This document shows positions 27,730-38,947 of a stretch of DNA of 64,000 nt, in pieces. How positions within the stretch are numbered: position 1 is the stretch's first letter; each line of letters opens with the position of its first letter. The position numbers were made by a program, and so were the translations under genes. The notes beneath the pieces are model-generated. The model searched no databases. It was not told the origin of the DNA and saw only the letters and a program-made list of their open reading frames with translations. This stretch comes from Xiphophorus maculatus (lineage: Eukaryota; Chordata; Actinopteri; Cyprinodontiformes; Poeciliidae), in NCBI RefSeq assembly GCF_002775205.1, contig NC_036460.1:22896751-22960750 (forward strand). The letters run 5' to 3'.

Positions 27730-30700
27730 CTACTGGACGCACACGTACTTCTTCCACCACGACTTGGACAGCATCTTCATTTTATCGGCGGTGCTGCGGA
27801 CCTTCCTCTCCCGGCGTGCCCTCCTGTCGGAGTGCCGCAGCCCCACGGAGATCGCCGCGTCGAACACCTCCTTTAGGTTCTTCTGGGTCAGCGCCGAGCA
27901 CTCCACGTACGTGACGGCGCCCATTTTTTCTGCGAGCGCTCTGGCGTCCTCTTCCGCCACGGGCCTCTCTCTCCGCCGCGCCAGCTCGATCAGCACCTTG
28001 ACGTCCTGCCGCAGGTCGCACTGCGTGCCTACGAGGAGGATCGGGGTCAGGGGGCAACGGCGGCGGATTTCGGGGACCCACTTCTCCCAGACGTTCTGGA
28101 AGGAAGCAGGGCTGACCACGCTGAAGCAGAGCAGCAGGGCGTCGGTGCGACTGTAACAGAAGTGGCGGAGTTTGTCAAACTCATCCTGTTGGACACAGAG
28201 AGAGAGAGAGAAAGAGGAAATGAGTAATGAGTAACGAGATCTCAAGGTGAAATAAAAATATTTCTTGTCAGAGCAAAAGGTCCACATGTGCAATAAACAT
28301 GCTGCAGGACCCAGATTATGAAGGTGAGTGCTTAAAGTGTCACACGCTTTATTTGCTCTCATTTTAAGAAAGAAAGGAAGTAGTTCTTGCTAGCGTAACT
28401 AGCTAATCGTGAACTGCTAATGAAGCTAATGTTAGCATTTGCTTTCATAATTAAAAAAAAAAAAAAGAAAAAAAAAGCACTGTTTTGGATTTGTTAAAAA
28501 CAGAAACTCGTGAAACATTCACTCCATTTGTACAAATAAAAACCACCACCTTAGATCGAGAAAACTAATTTACGGACCAGTCAGACATAGACTGACTAAA
28601 CTGATTACATATTTATAACACCTTCATTTGTGAAACTAAAAAGATTCACCACTTTTATATTATTTGTCCGACAGCATTTTGGGTTCTCACTGTGACAAAG
28701 CGAGGGAAAAGAGTGTTAGAAAGCGGTCACCAGCCGCTACCGGGTCTAAAGCTAGCATTTGCTTTGCACCTTCCAGTTGTGGTCGGACTAAAGGCCTATT
28801 TCCGTTTTCAAACTCGCTTGTACTGCATACGCTGTGGTTAAAATGTAGCTAAATCCAGTGACTACATCAAACCCTCTCGCCTGCAAACAGACAGAATTTC
28901 ACAGTTTGTTTTGTTACTATAAGTACCAATTTTCTTTAAGGATTTTGTATAAAAAATATATATTTGAAAGGGTTAGATAAAAGTTTTACAGAGAGAATTA
29001 AAATACCTATGACTGAAGTTTTTTTTGCCTCCCCTATTCTGACCACACACAGCTGTGATTAAAACACACAGTACAGAGAGTGAGGAATTGTGCCAAAGGC
29101 TGTGCTAAAACAGACTGTCTGAACACTGTTTATAATGTGGTAATTTACAGTATAGACAAGTCGTACCCATTCATTTAACTCATCTGCAGTAAATCTCTTA
29201 CATTAACACATTGGAGCCACGGCGCTTTGACAGACACGGCCCTCCCACAGCCAGGAGCTCGCGGATTAAAGTTGGCAGAAACCTGCAGCAAAACCGCTTC
29301 CTTCTTCGGGGTTTAACCCTCGCCTTCCCTGGACTAACTCCTGGACCTCTAAAGTCTAAAAACGCACTCTCTCTGATCTAAAAAAAATCTCAACTTTTCA
29401 AAGCTGAACAGAGTGAAGCAGCAAACAAGCAAGACGTGGTAAAGATGTGGGTCAGTCTGCTCAAACATCTACATCCCAGACTGTGGAGCAGCTATGATCA
29501 CCACCCTGGCTCCCCCTTTCATCTCTGTTCTTTCTGGCACATTCTCCCCTATTGCATCAGTTCAGCAACTGTTGGGACGATTTTTATCTAGCTATGTTTG
29601 CCCAAGCTTGTCCGCATGGGTGTGACGTGGTAACACGGAGTACAGCTTGCAGCGAGCCGTGAGGTTTTACACATATTTAGGGTTTGTCGAAAGGTGCCGT
29701 TCCAAAAGTCAAAACCCTTTATGATGCGGGATAGAACCAGGGGGCGCCTTTTTTTTTTGTTGCTATTTTTGAATGTCAAACATGCTGCTTCCACTGCAGG
29801 GTGCTACACTCCTGAGCTGGATTATAAAGTAACCCCCTAGCATCCACCATGAAAATAATACTGGATTAATACATAAATAATAAATTCATTTGCCTGGCAA
29901 ATTGTTTCCCTATGGTGTCCGTTAGAGAATTGGACAACTGCAATAAATATATGACAAAAGCTGCTTTTGTTTACAGAAAATAGCGAAAGTTAAATTTCCA
30001 GTACCACTGGAAATCCACGAAGATGACATCTTTGCTACACGTAAATATGTCCGATTTAAAACAGCAAATCCTGACACGTGAAAGCTGAAAAAGGCAAAAA
30101 CTCTTCTCTCAGATTGAGCTTAATCCATTAAGACTAAATGCAGCGTACACTGTCAGACCAGATGCTCTGTTTGCATGCCAAAGCTTTGACCTGTTTGATC
30201 AGTGTCAGACCGCGGTGAACACTTGTGTGCAGAGTCAAAATATCACAAAGATTTGAGGTGAAGCTTTGAAATTTGGAGAATAAAAATGTATTCTAATATA
30301 CACACCTAGCTCAGGAGATTAAACCAAAGCGGGATTAAAATTTCACAGTACTCTTTTGGAGGCTGAAGTTCTCCATTTGTGGTTCAATGTAGGTTTCACA
30401 GACATTAAAGAATCTCTAAAATCCATGTTTAACTAAGGCTCAGAAATCTGGGAAACTTATTTAAAATTTATTTTAAAAATTATAAAATTTGAAGCTAATT
30501 AAAGGGAAAAAGGAATTAAATATGTCAACATTGTTCATCAACAGAAATTCTAGATATAGTTAGCTGTTTGTCCATTTGATGTATCTTCGTCTCCCTTGGT
30601 TGAATCAAATGAAAGTTTTATCACCTAAAAGACAACAGTTTGTCTTGCAAATCATCCCCTGGTTGCTCCAACCACTTACGCTATTATTATTAACTTTAGA

Positions 30701-33700
30701 TGTGGCACTTGACACCATGTAGCGAAGTAAGCAGCTTTTATTTTGAAGTATGAAAGGAAGCATTTCTTGTTTGAGTTGTTTCATTGACCCAGTTAGCTGA
30801 CTTTTCGTCATTCTGGCTGACGACACTTTCTTACGTCAGCATTGAAAAATGCTTCACGTCCACGAAACTGTGCGATTTGGGAAGAGAAGTGAAACATCGA
30901 CAGAATAAGAGACAAAATCATAACGGTTAGTACGTAATATCAGAATACGGAAGTGGCAGAAGTTTGTATGGGTTACACACCTCGCTATTGCGGTTTCGTA
31001 AGAAATCTAGACTGCACTTCATTACATCTCGTTCAAAATCAAAAGTAGTAAACTTCAAATGAAAGTTCACAATATCAGAGTTTGAGGAAAACATCCATTT
31101 TCACGCGAAACTTGAGCCTATTGGAATTTAAAACGCATTATTTTGGAAATATTCCAAGCAAGAAATGTTCTCTGGGAATGATTGGCCTTAATGGGAATTG
31201 GCTGGAAATTGGAAGCAATTTAAGCATTATTTTTTTTTGTCATGTACAAAAAATAATAATGAGTCCTTTGTTTTGGGCTCATAATAAGTGGTTTCAGTGT
31301 TCCAGAACTGGTCTTAGCATGGGATGGAGGAGTGCACAGTGTATGCAGGGGGGCGTGGCCTTGCTATCAATGCAATAAGCTGTTCACTGTTTGCATGTGG
31401 CTGGGGATTAGCATAGACATACTGAGCAGTACTTCAAATGTGGTTGTTTAAGTCAAGATTACGCTAAACTATATTTTCCCTAACTAATATTAGTACAATA
31501 TGCTATTCATTTGTAGCACTTAAATGCTTGTGGACTTATGCCTTATCAAAGATGATGCCATATGCATCTGTGGGTTCTCACCTGTCCTGCAGTGTCACAC
31601 AGCTGTAGTCTCACTGGGCTCCCGTCCACTTGAACCACAGCTGTAGACGGAAAGACACAAATGTCAAAACGTAAAGCTAAAAGCGTTTAGCTTTACGTCT
31701 AAACGTCAAGCTTTTAACTTAAAGTACGTTTTTAACGTAAAGCTAAAAACGTAAAGTCTTTACGTTTTTAGTTTACAAAACGTAAAGCTAAAGACGCACA
31801 ATGCATATAGAATTACAACCTTAAATGCACAAAGAGTTTGTTCTGGGGTCAATAATATGGAGTTCAAATTTCTTGACAATATCTGGTGATACTTATTGGG
31901 AGATTGATGAAAGTAGCGGTATTTAAAATGTAATCAGTCTTTTTGGCAATATATTTGGTAACCCGTACTGTTAGAGCTCCTTAATGCAAACATATACCTG
32001 ATTATAGCCTTCAGGGCACTTGGGAAGCAGAACTGTACTCCTTAACATTACAACACATGCACTTGGTCATATTTTCAAATAGATTTATATGGGGATACTC
32101 CAATAAAAGCCAAAAGTAGGGGAAATTATTTGCACAACAGAGCGAACAATCCCAGTGAGCCTTGTTCTTTGCAGTAGCCTCTCTACGGTACACTAACTTA
32201 GGCTGAGCACAAAAAACAACAAAGTAGATTTTGCTTATCTAGTAACTCTCCGTTTAAATAGGCCTAATTTTCAGATTTGGAAGAAAAAAAAAAAAAGAAG
32301 TGGATGAGTCACCTCGCAGCCAGTTTCCTTACAGGATCTTTTTGTTCTTTTCCGCCGAATGAACACAAAGCAAAGCAGCGGGCACATGGAAACGTTTCCA
32401 GCACGCCTGCAGTATGTGTGGTCGGTCATGCCACTTGATCAAAAAACGTTTTGCTGAAACATTTAATGCACCGGGGCAGCTATTGCAGCTTTCACAGAAG
32501 TGAAGAGAAAACAGTTGGCGGACATGAAAGAAGGAAAACGAGGGAGGGAGTCCCACTGGGTAATCATTTTCTAATATCCAACATATGATACTCTTTATTT
32601 TCTGGAGAAAAAAAACTAAACAAAAAAAAACTCCCCCTCGTCAGCCTCTTGCGCTGCGTCTCTCCCACCTGCGGCGTTGCGTTACTGCTCAGAAAGTCAG
32701 TTTTCCAAGGCGGCATGCGTGCTGATTCTGGGCGCTGGGGGAGTGACATCACTGCTAAGGCCCCCCTCCGACAGCACAATCGCTCTCTGTCTGTTAAAAG
32801 GCGAAAGACAATCTCTGCCTCAGAGCCGTTGCAACAGATGTGCCCATTCCAGTGTAGAGAAGAGGGCTCACGGGTCAAGGCCGACAACAATAGGCAGAGT
32901 TGTGCAATTCGAAACCCCTGAACCAGAGACACTTTCTGTTCTCTGAGGCGGGATTGAGCCAGCACTTGTCTAAGGGCGGTGTGTGTTCTCACTCAGTGAT
33001 TGAATGGGCTTGGCTAGAGCCAAGTTGTTAATTTATCTCCTCGCTCTGAGAATAAACTGGGTTTGGAGGGAGGAAAAAAATAATAATAAAAAAAGTACTC
33101 GGAATAGTTGTTTTGCAGAAACGTCACTGATTTCTGCAAAAAAAATAAAAATAATATATATATATATATATAGGCTATATATACTGTATATCATGAAGTT
33201 TATATACACAAATTTCAGTGTGTATAATTTAAGTACTACTTTAATGCAACTGCAGCAGCAAATATTTTGGGGGTACGCATCAACCAGCTTTGCACATCTA
33301 GACTGTAGCAATTCCCACAGTCTCTTTTGCATGTAGGTAAATCAGGATTAATTGAAAACTTCTGGGAATATACAGTGAATTTAAATGTGGACTTTGACTA
33401 GGCTGTATGTTTAGGGTCATCATTACCCAGCTGGAAAATTAACCTCCATCTTTAGGCTACCTTCCACTACTGCCCTGTTAGTTCCATACATCTCATCGAC
33501 ACAGACTATCTGTCCCAGCACTAGAAAAGCATCTCCACAGCATGGTGCTGCCACCACCATGTTTCACTGCAGAGACGGTGTGTTCTCTGCAATTTGCAGT
33601 GTTTTAAGGTTACATTTTATTATAATAATAATAAACGTTTCCAAGTCCCACACATTGATGATGTGATTGTCAGAAAGAAAAAGGATAAGGAAAAAAAAAA

Positions 33701-34336
33701 AGAGTTTGTTTCCATGACAGCGCTGATTTCAGGTGTAGGACAAATGTTTCCAAGCACAAACAATCCCTGCAGGGGCTAGTTCAGTCAGCCTGGAAAATGG
33801 AGGCGTGCCATATGGAAACCTGGCCGCATCAGGGAGGATACCTCTTGAGTTTTTACCTCCGATGGAGGACAGATAACAGGAAGAGCAAATACATCCATCA
33901 TGCCAAGGAAGAATATGAGGAAACAGGAGGACGTGGGTGGGGTTGGGGAGGATCTGTGCACTCAAACAAGAGCAGCCAATGAAACTGACTTTATTCTAAG
34001 GTGTAAAATTAAATATTTTAAAAGTGTTTCATCAGTTCAGTTCTATATTGCCGTATATTGCTGTTTCAGTCGAGCCAGGACAAAAAAAATATGAACATAA
34101 AGCTTTCTCTTACCCGAAAAGTTATCAAAAGCAGTCGGGACGTATTTGGTCGGGTATCCATTGGTCGTGTAGCTGACCACCAGGCTGGTCTTCCCCACCG
34201 CTCCGTCTCCGAGGAGGACGCACTTCAGCAGCCGCTCCTGTCCCGACCCCTGTCCCGGCCGGGCGGGTTGGGGATTGTGCGGCGGCACCGGAGGGGCCAT
34301 AGTCCGTCCGTAATCCATTGCGTCTGCAGGTGACAT
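27730..34336 (-). CDS. rhoub: RhoU (Wrch-1) type atypical Rho GTPase
   Basis: Complete gene in three exons: 34114-34336, 31582-31640 and 27730-28185, all with GT-AG junctions and phases that fit, giving 245 residues (human RHOU has 258). Visible features are a proline-rich N-terminus (APPVPP, residues 14-19), of the kind that binds SH3 adaptors in RhoU; the P-loop GDGAVGKT (43-50); switch I PTAFDNFS with Thr68; DTAGQ (90-94); TQCD (148-151), the RhoU variant of the NKxD motif; and ECSAL (189-193). The tail is polybasic and ends WWKKYVCVQ. RhoU family members lack a CAAX box and are palmitoylated at a C-terminal Cys; Cys243 is the candidate. Known roles of the family are fast-exchanging control of actin, focal adhesions and epithelial shape. 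[20 protein letters not shown] fits RhoU better than RhoV. The a/b paralogue choice is from memory and less certain. Met7 or Met13 could also serve as start. Confidence 0.93.
28186..31581 (-). other. RhoU intron 2 (3.4 kb), no further gene
   Basis: Runs from the donor GTGAGAAC after exon 2 to a (CT)n-rich acceptor before exon 3. It contains poly(A) stretches near 28450 and 29750 and no recognised mobile element or exon. Confidence 0.6.
31669..31792. repeat. Cluster of direct and inverted 13-bp repeats
   Basis: ACGTAAAGCTAAA occurs at 31669-31681, 31735-31747 and 31780-31792. Its reverse complement occurs at 31686-31698, and there is a further ACGTAAAG / CTTTACGT pair at 31749-31756 / 31758-31765. 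Several alternative hairpins are possible. The cluster ends 29 nt upstream (on the minus strand) of RhoU exon 2. Confidence 0.9.
33265..33605 (-). mobile_element. Tc1/mariner-like relic (antisense)
   Basis: The strings 'accagctttgcacatctaga', 'gtggactttgactaggctgt', 'atgtttagggtcatcattac' and 'atggtgctgccaccaccatg' occur in the order of the antisense strand of a fish Tc1-like transposase gene. The frame is destroyed. It lies in RhoU intron 1 in the same transcriptional sense as RhoU. Confidence 0.75.
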
Positions 34337-34680
34337 TCAATGTCGATTCACCGCGATCTCATCCACAGCTCGAGACAAAAAACACCCAGCATGGGAGCCG
34401 ATTTCTGTCCTCGCAATAATAACAGAGCCGGGAGTCGCTTCTGATCGGGACTCAGGGCGTCATAAGAAGCTCTCCAGTCTTCCAGCGCGCTGTCAGATGA
34501 GCCACTGAGACGGCAGGACGCCGAACCATCACCGCGACAATCTCACGCTCCGCAGCTCTCAGCAGCAGGGCGGGTCGCGTGCTCTTTATGTGGCGAGTAA
34601 TTTGACTAATCCCACCCACTGGGGCCGGGCCCAGGGCGAGGGGGGCCCCGAAGCACAAGTTCATTTGGGAGCCCACCTGC
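34337..34680 (-). promoter_or_regulatory. Probable RhoU promoter and 5' UTR
   Basis: Upstream of the RhoU start codon the base composition shifts to GC-rich with several CpG and a GGGCCGGGCCC palindrome near 34621-34632. The minus strand carries a weak TATA-like ACATAAAG near 34583-34590. Promoter status is inferred from position and composition only. Confidence 0.4.
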
Positions 34681-36835
34681 AGTTAGCACTTTTAACCACA
34701 AGCCACCAGTTTCTGTTTGTTTTTGTTTTTTTTTCCTTTAGCACAATATGAACAACTTGTGTTGGAGTTCCTCTAACAAGTGTCTACATCACTGTTTGAC
34801 AATCATATTGGCTTTATTTATTAAATTAAAAAAGGAACAGTTTCCGGAAACTATTTTATGCCCACACAGTCTGATGATTATATCTTATTACTGTTTAAAA
34901 ATGTAGTAGGCTTTGAGCCCCCCTGTCATCTTGGTGGCTCTAAGTAGCAGTCTAGTTTGCTTATACCACAGGCAGGCTCTGCTACCTACCTTACCTTCTT
35001 TTACACTTTAAAACTTTTCCTAACTTACCTGAGTAGTTTGTCTCAAGTAGTTAAAATACAAGCTAGCAACACAACTGATGTGAGGTCACTGTTTTATCTG
35101 GAGCGGGCATGTCCAGACTCGTCTTCAGCGACATGCTACAAACCACCTGGATGTTAATTTTCAACATGTCATATGAACTGAAACCTCATCCTGACTCAGA
35201 CTCCCTGGCCTATTTAAAAGCATCCGAGACTGTATAAAAAAGAACTGCCTATCGACTGATAGACGGATCTAAACGGACTGGCCCTCTGATTGGGTCGTTT
35301 CAAACGCTGTCATGTAGCTCAGGTGATCATGTTTCACCTCCTCAGATCTCAACAGACAAGGTTGAGTTTAGAAACGTTTGCTGCCACCTGGTGGGTACAA
35401 CGTGTACATTGCCCTTTTAGAAGTTTTCAAATTCACATTTAATATTTTCGGGCCACTGATTAACCTACTTATGGTTAAGTCTTTATTCATAATGAGTACA
35501 AACGTAAACGTTTGTTCAGTTTTTGTTTTAAAAGCTTACAGCTCTTCTGTCAGATTATTTGCCTCAAAACTGCAGTGTGGTGTCGAATAACCATCAAGGC
35601 CTCTGCTAATCCTTTAGTTTCCCATTCAGATTAAAAGTTATAGAGCTCTGAATCAAACATTGCATCCTCCCATTCATCACTCCAAAATGCTTGTGAGACT
35701 ATAGAGACTGAGGAGTGTTGTGTGAACTTGTTTAAGTAAATCATCTGTAACATAATTTGGACTTCTCACAGTTAAATACACGAAAGTGAAGCCGGTTTTA
35801 AAATCGATCAGTCTCAATTTGTAATCCGAGAAGTTCAACTAGAACTGGAGACGAACAAGGTTGATTGGGTTTATTTTGCACCCACATATAAAGAGGAGGA
35901 GGATGTAAGGATGAGCATATATTATAGGGCTCAGTGTTTAGATGATGCTTGCATATCAAAATATCTGTATTTATGGGATTTTTCTAAAATGTACAAAATG
36001 CAGCATACACAGCAAACATCAGATATGTGGTTCTGTTCTGGGTGGTCTTTGCCACTGGCCCTTTGTCCTCAGGAATTCTGTATCTGCATATAAAAAAGCT
36101 GGGAGGTCCAAGAAAAGTGCTACACCAGCAAATTTAATCTACCTTAAACTGTCACTGTGATGAGAGATTGTTGTATTTAGGCTAAAATGGGTCTGATTGA
36201 AGTGCAGGTTTGTTCAATTATGTGACACATCTAACAGTTTCTGAGGATTTCCCCTTATGCAACATCTGAAAAAGTCAGACAAAGAGAGAGTTTTACGTGT
36301 TTATTCTTCAAAGGATAAAAGTCTGGTGATCCAGAATACAAAATAATTGGTGTACAACTACAATGCATACCGTCATTGGTTTTAAAAGGACTAAATGTCT
36401 CGTCAGGTTTGGATTTATAACCCTGTATCCAGAGGGGTTGAGACGCTGGGGGAAACGTAAATAACAGAGCACAAGATGAAGACAATATTTTAATGTTTTA
36501 ATTGTAGGAATAGATCAAGTGACTGAACCAGGATGTATTAGAGTTGTTTTGGGAGTAACGCTCATTTTAATTCCAGAAACACAAACATGTTTATAGGCAT
36601 AATCGCAGGAAAGTCATTGTCAGTAAACTTGGCTTGCACTCATTTTATGCGCAGGAGCTGATATTAATTCGTCCAGAGAAAAATGTTAGGAAAGATGCTG
36701 AGGCAAAGTGGAAAACCAATTCTTAATTATTCTTCATGTTTAATGCTAATATCTAAAAAGCTAGCAAAAGAGGCATATAGTGGGGCAATATGGTATAGGC
36801 TGAATTTGATCATATTGTAACTACACTTTTTTATG
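34681..36835. other. Intergenic, no supported feature
   Basis: AT-rich DNA between the RhoU promoter and a Tc1-like relic. No exon or RNA gene recognised. Confidence 0.45.
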
Positions 36836-36839
36836 TAAC

Positions 36840-37500
36840 TTGTTGAGATTTTATGTGACAGACCAATGCAAAGCAGTCTGTAATTTGTGAAAGAAAACAA
36901 ACAGCATCATAAAGACCAAGGAGCACAGAAGGCCGGTCAGGGACAAAGGTGAGGAGGAGCTTTAATCAGGTTTAGCTTACAAAATAAGCTTTGCACTTTT
37001 CTCTTACGATGCACTATTTAGCTCAATGACTAAAAAAATGTAAAGAGAATGGCATGACTGCAAAGCCACCAAAACATGGAGGTTCACTGCCAGGTCAGAC
37101 AAGGAGAAAATTAATCAGAAGCAGCCGTGATAACTTCGGACCTCAGCTCTGGTGGGAAAATCTGTTAACGGAAAAGTTATCCTTGCTACCTTCCCCCTTA
37201 AGACAGAAGCTGCTGAGAGTTGATAACAGTGATAAATACAGAAGAATCACAGTAAATGTCATGTTAGACTGCAAAACACTGTGCTGCTGGGGAAAATGTT
37301 CACCTTCTGACTCCAAACATACAGCTAGAGCCACAATAAAATGTTTCAGATCAAAAAATAGCCATGTGTTAGGATGGCTCAGAAAACGATCAAACCTAAA
37401 TCCAGTGGAGAATCTGTAGCAAACCGATGTTCACAGATACTCTATCCAATCAAACTGAGCTTGAGTTGGTCTATTTCATAAAATCCCAATCAAACAATGA
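36840..37500 (+). mobile_element. Tc1/mariner-like relic
   Basis: Begins with 'gttgagattttatgtgacag', a known end-proximal string of fish Tc1-like elements. It continues in plus orientation to 'aacctaaatccagtggagaa', 'tgttcacagatactctatcc' and 'caaactgagcttgagttg', which match the 3' part of the transposase gene. Internal parts are deleted or unrecognisable. Confidence 0.65.
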
Positions 37501-38947
37501 AGTTTCTGATTGCAGCATGGCAAAAATGTGAATAGGTCCAGTAGATATATATGATTTTGCAAGGCACCATACATCTAGACGCCATTGCTGAGTAACACAT
37601 TGAGCACATTTTGGAATAATGCTGTAATAATCCTAACTCTAAGCCAAAAACACAAAGGAAGAGATATGTTTTCAACTACTAAGGGTCATTTATAGGCATC
37701 AGCATGTCTGAGGCTTACAGGCCATCATACTGGCCATCATACATCTCCTAACACGTCTTTGCTTCTCTTTAGGATGTAAGAGCTGGGTAACAGTAAGGCA
37801 TAGGAATAATGTTGCGCTTTGAAGCATTAGCTGAAAGAAAGTGTGAATTTATATAGCTGAACATCCTGAATACTTTTGAGATTCCTGAAACTGATTTTGT
37901 TACAATTCCGTTTAGGATCCCGCGTACACGGGTATGTATAATAAGGTAATCGCACAAAACAGCATTCTGTGTGAGGTGATGGTCAGAGACATGGTCGCTG
38001 TAAGTACTGTGATGATATCATGCACCTGCAGTCAGAAAGGCACCTGCTGTATGTCGCTTGCTCGGTTTTTCAGAGTTCATCAACAGCTGGAGAAGAGCAC
38101 AATAAGAGCACTAGGAGGACTGTTTAAAATATTAAACTTTTCACTAAACACACAGCAACTAAAACATCACGTCAGAACTTATGAGCACATGATTTGGCTT
38201 CCACTTCAGGTGCATGGCATTAAGCAAAATTATTGCAAATCTCATCTATCCTTCTGCTTTCTCGCTGCACCTATAAAGGGCGAAGCAAAAACCAAAGTCA
38301 CAGAAGGAGTGTAAAGGAAAGTGAATGACAGCTGGGGTGACAACAAAAAGAACATTTTAGAAAATAAAGAAGAAATTTGTTTTAATTGGGGCCAACAGAT
38401 TCATATTCAGTCAAATTTGCCAGAGCAGACGCACACATTCAAAACAATACGCTGGCATTCATGCAGATTAACAGTCGTGAGGATGAAAATGTATCTGAAA
38501 GAAGAAGAAGTAGATGTGGTAATTTTATGCTGCCATGATGATCCCTGTTTTTGTCCTCTCATATACGTTAAATCGCCTGACTGACCGAGTCGGGGTGAGA
38601 AATTCCCACTCACATTCTTTAGCACATTAGTACAACAGCTCTAACTAAGATGCTCATCGAATCTCCTTTATAACGCTAAAATTATGTTTCCAAAAATGAT
38701 GTTACCAGATTGTTTTCACCCAGAATCCATTAACTCTTACTTCACCTTAAGAGCATCTGAGAGTCATCCTCTAACCTCTAGAAATGAGACACAGTCTTAG
38801 TACACAGAACGTCATTGCTCTTTTCTTCAGGTTCCCAGTTTCTGCAGCGCCATCTGCTGGAGGTCTAAGGGACAGACTGCTGAGTAAGACATTGAGTGGC
38901 AATCTGCAACTCTGGTAGCGTCTCCTACAGTTGTTATCCAGGAGATT
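37501..38947. other. Intergenic and probable rtn2 3' UTR
   Basis: The part next to 38947 should be the rtn2 3' UTR, but no convincing AATAAA on the minus strand was found close by. No other gene is supported. Confidence 0.4.

Larger units (their letters stand above)
31641..34113 (-). other. RhoU intron 1 (2.5 kb)
   Basis: Donor GTAAGAG after exon 1, acceptor CTACAG before exon 2. It holds a cluster of ACGTAAAGCTAAA repeats next to the acceptor, a (TA)n run near 33155-33180 and a Tc1-like relic (both relics and repeats are listed separately). Confidence 0.6.

Noticed and set aside
27764..28156. Plus-strand 130-codon frame over RhoU exon 3
   Set aside because: Shadow of the real minus-strand coding exon, caused by its GC-rich codons.
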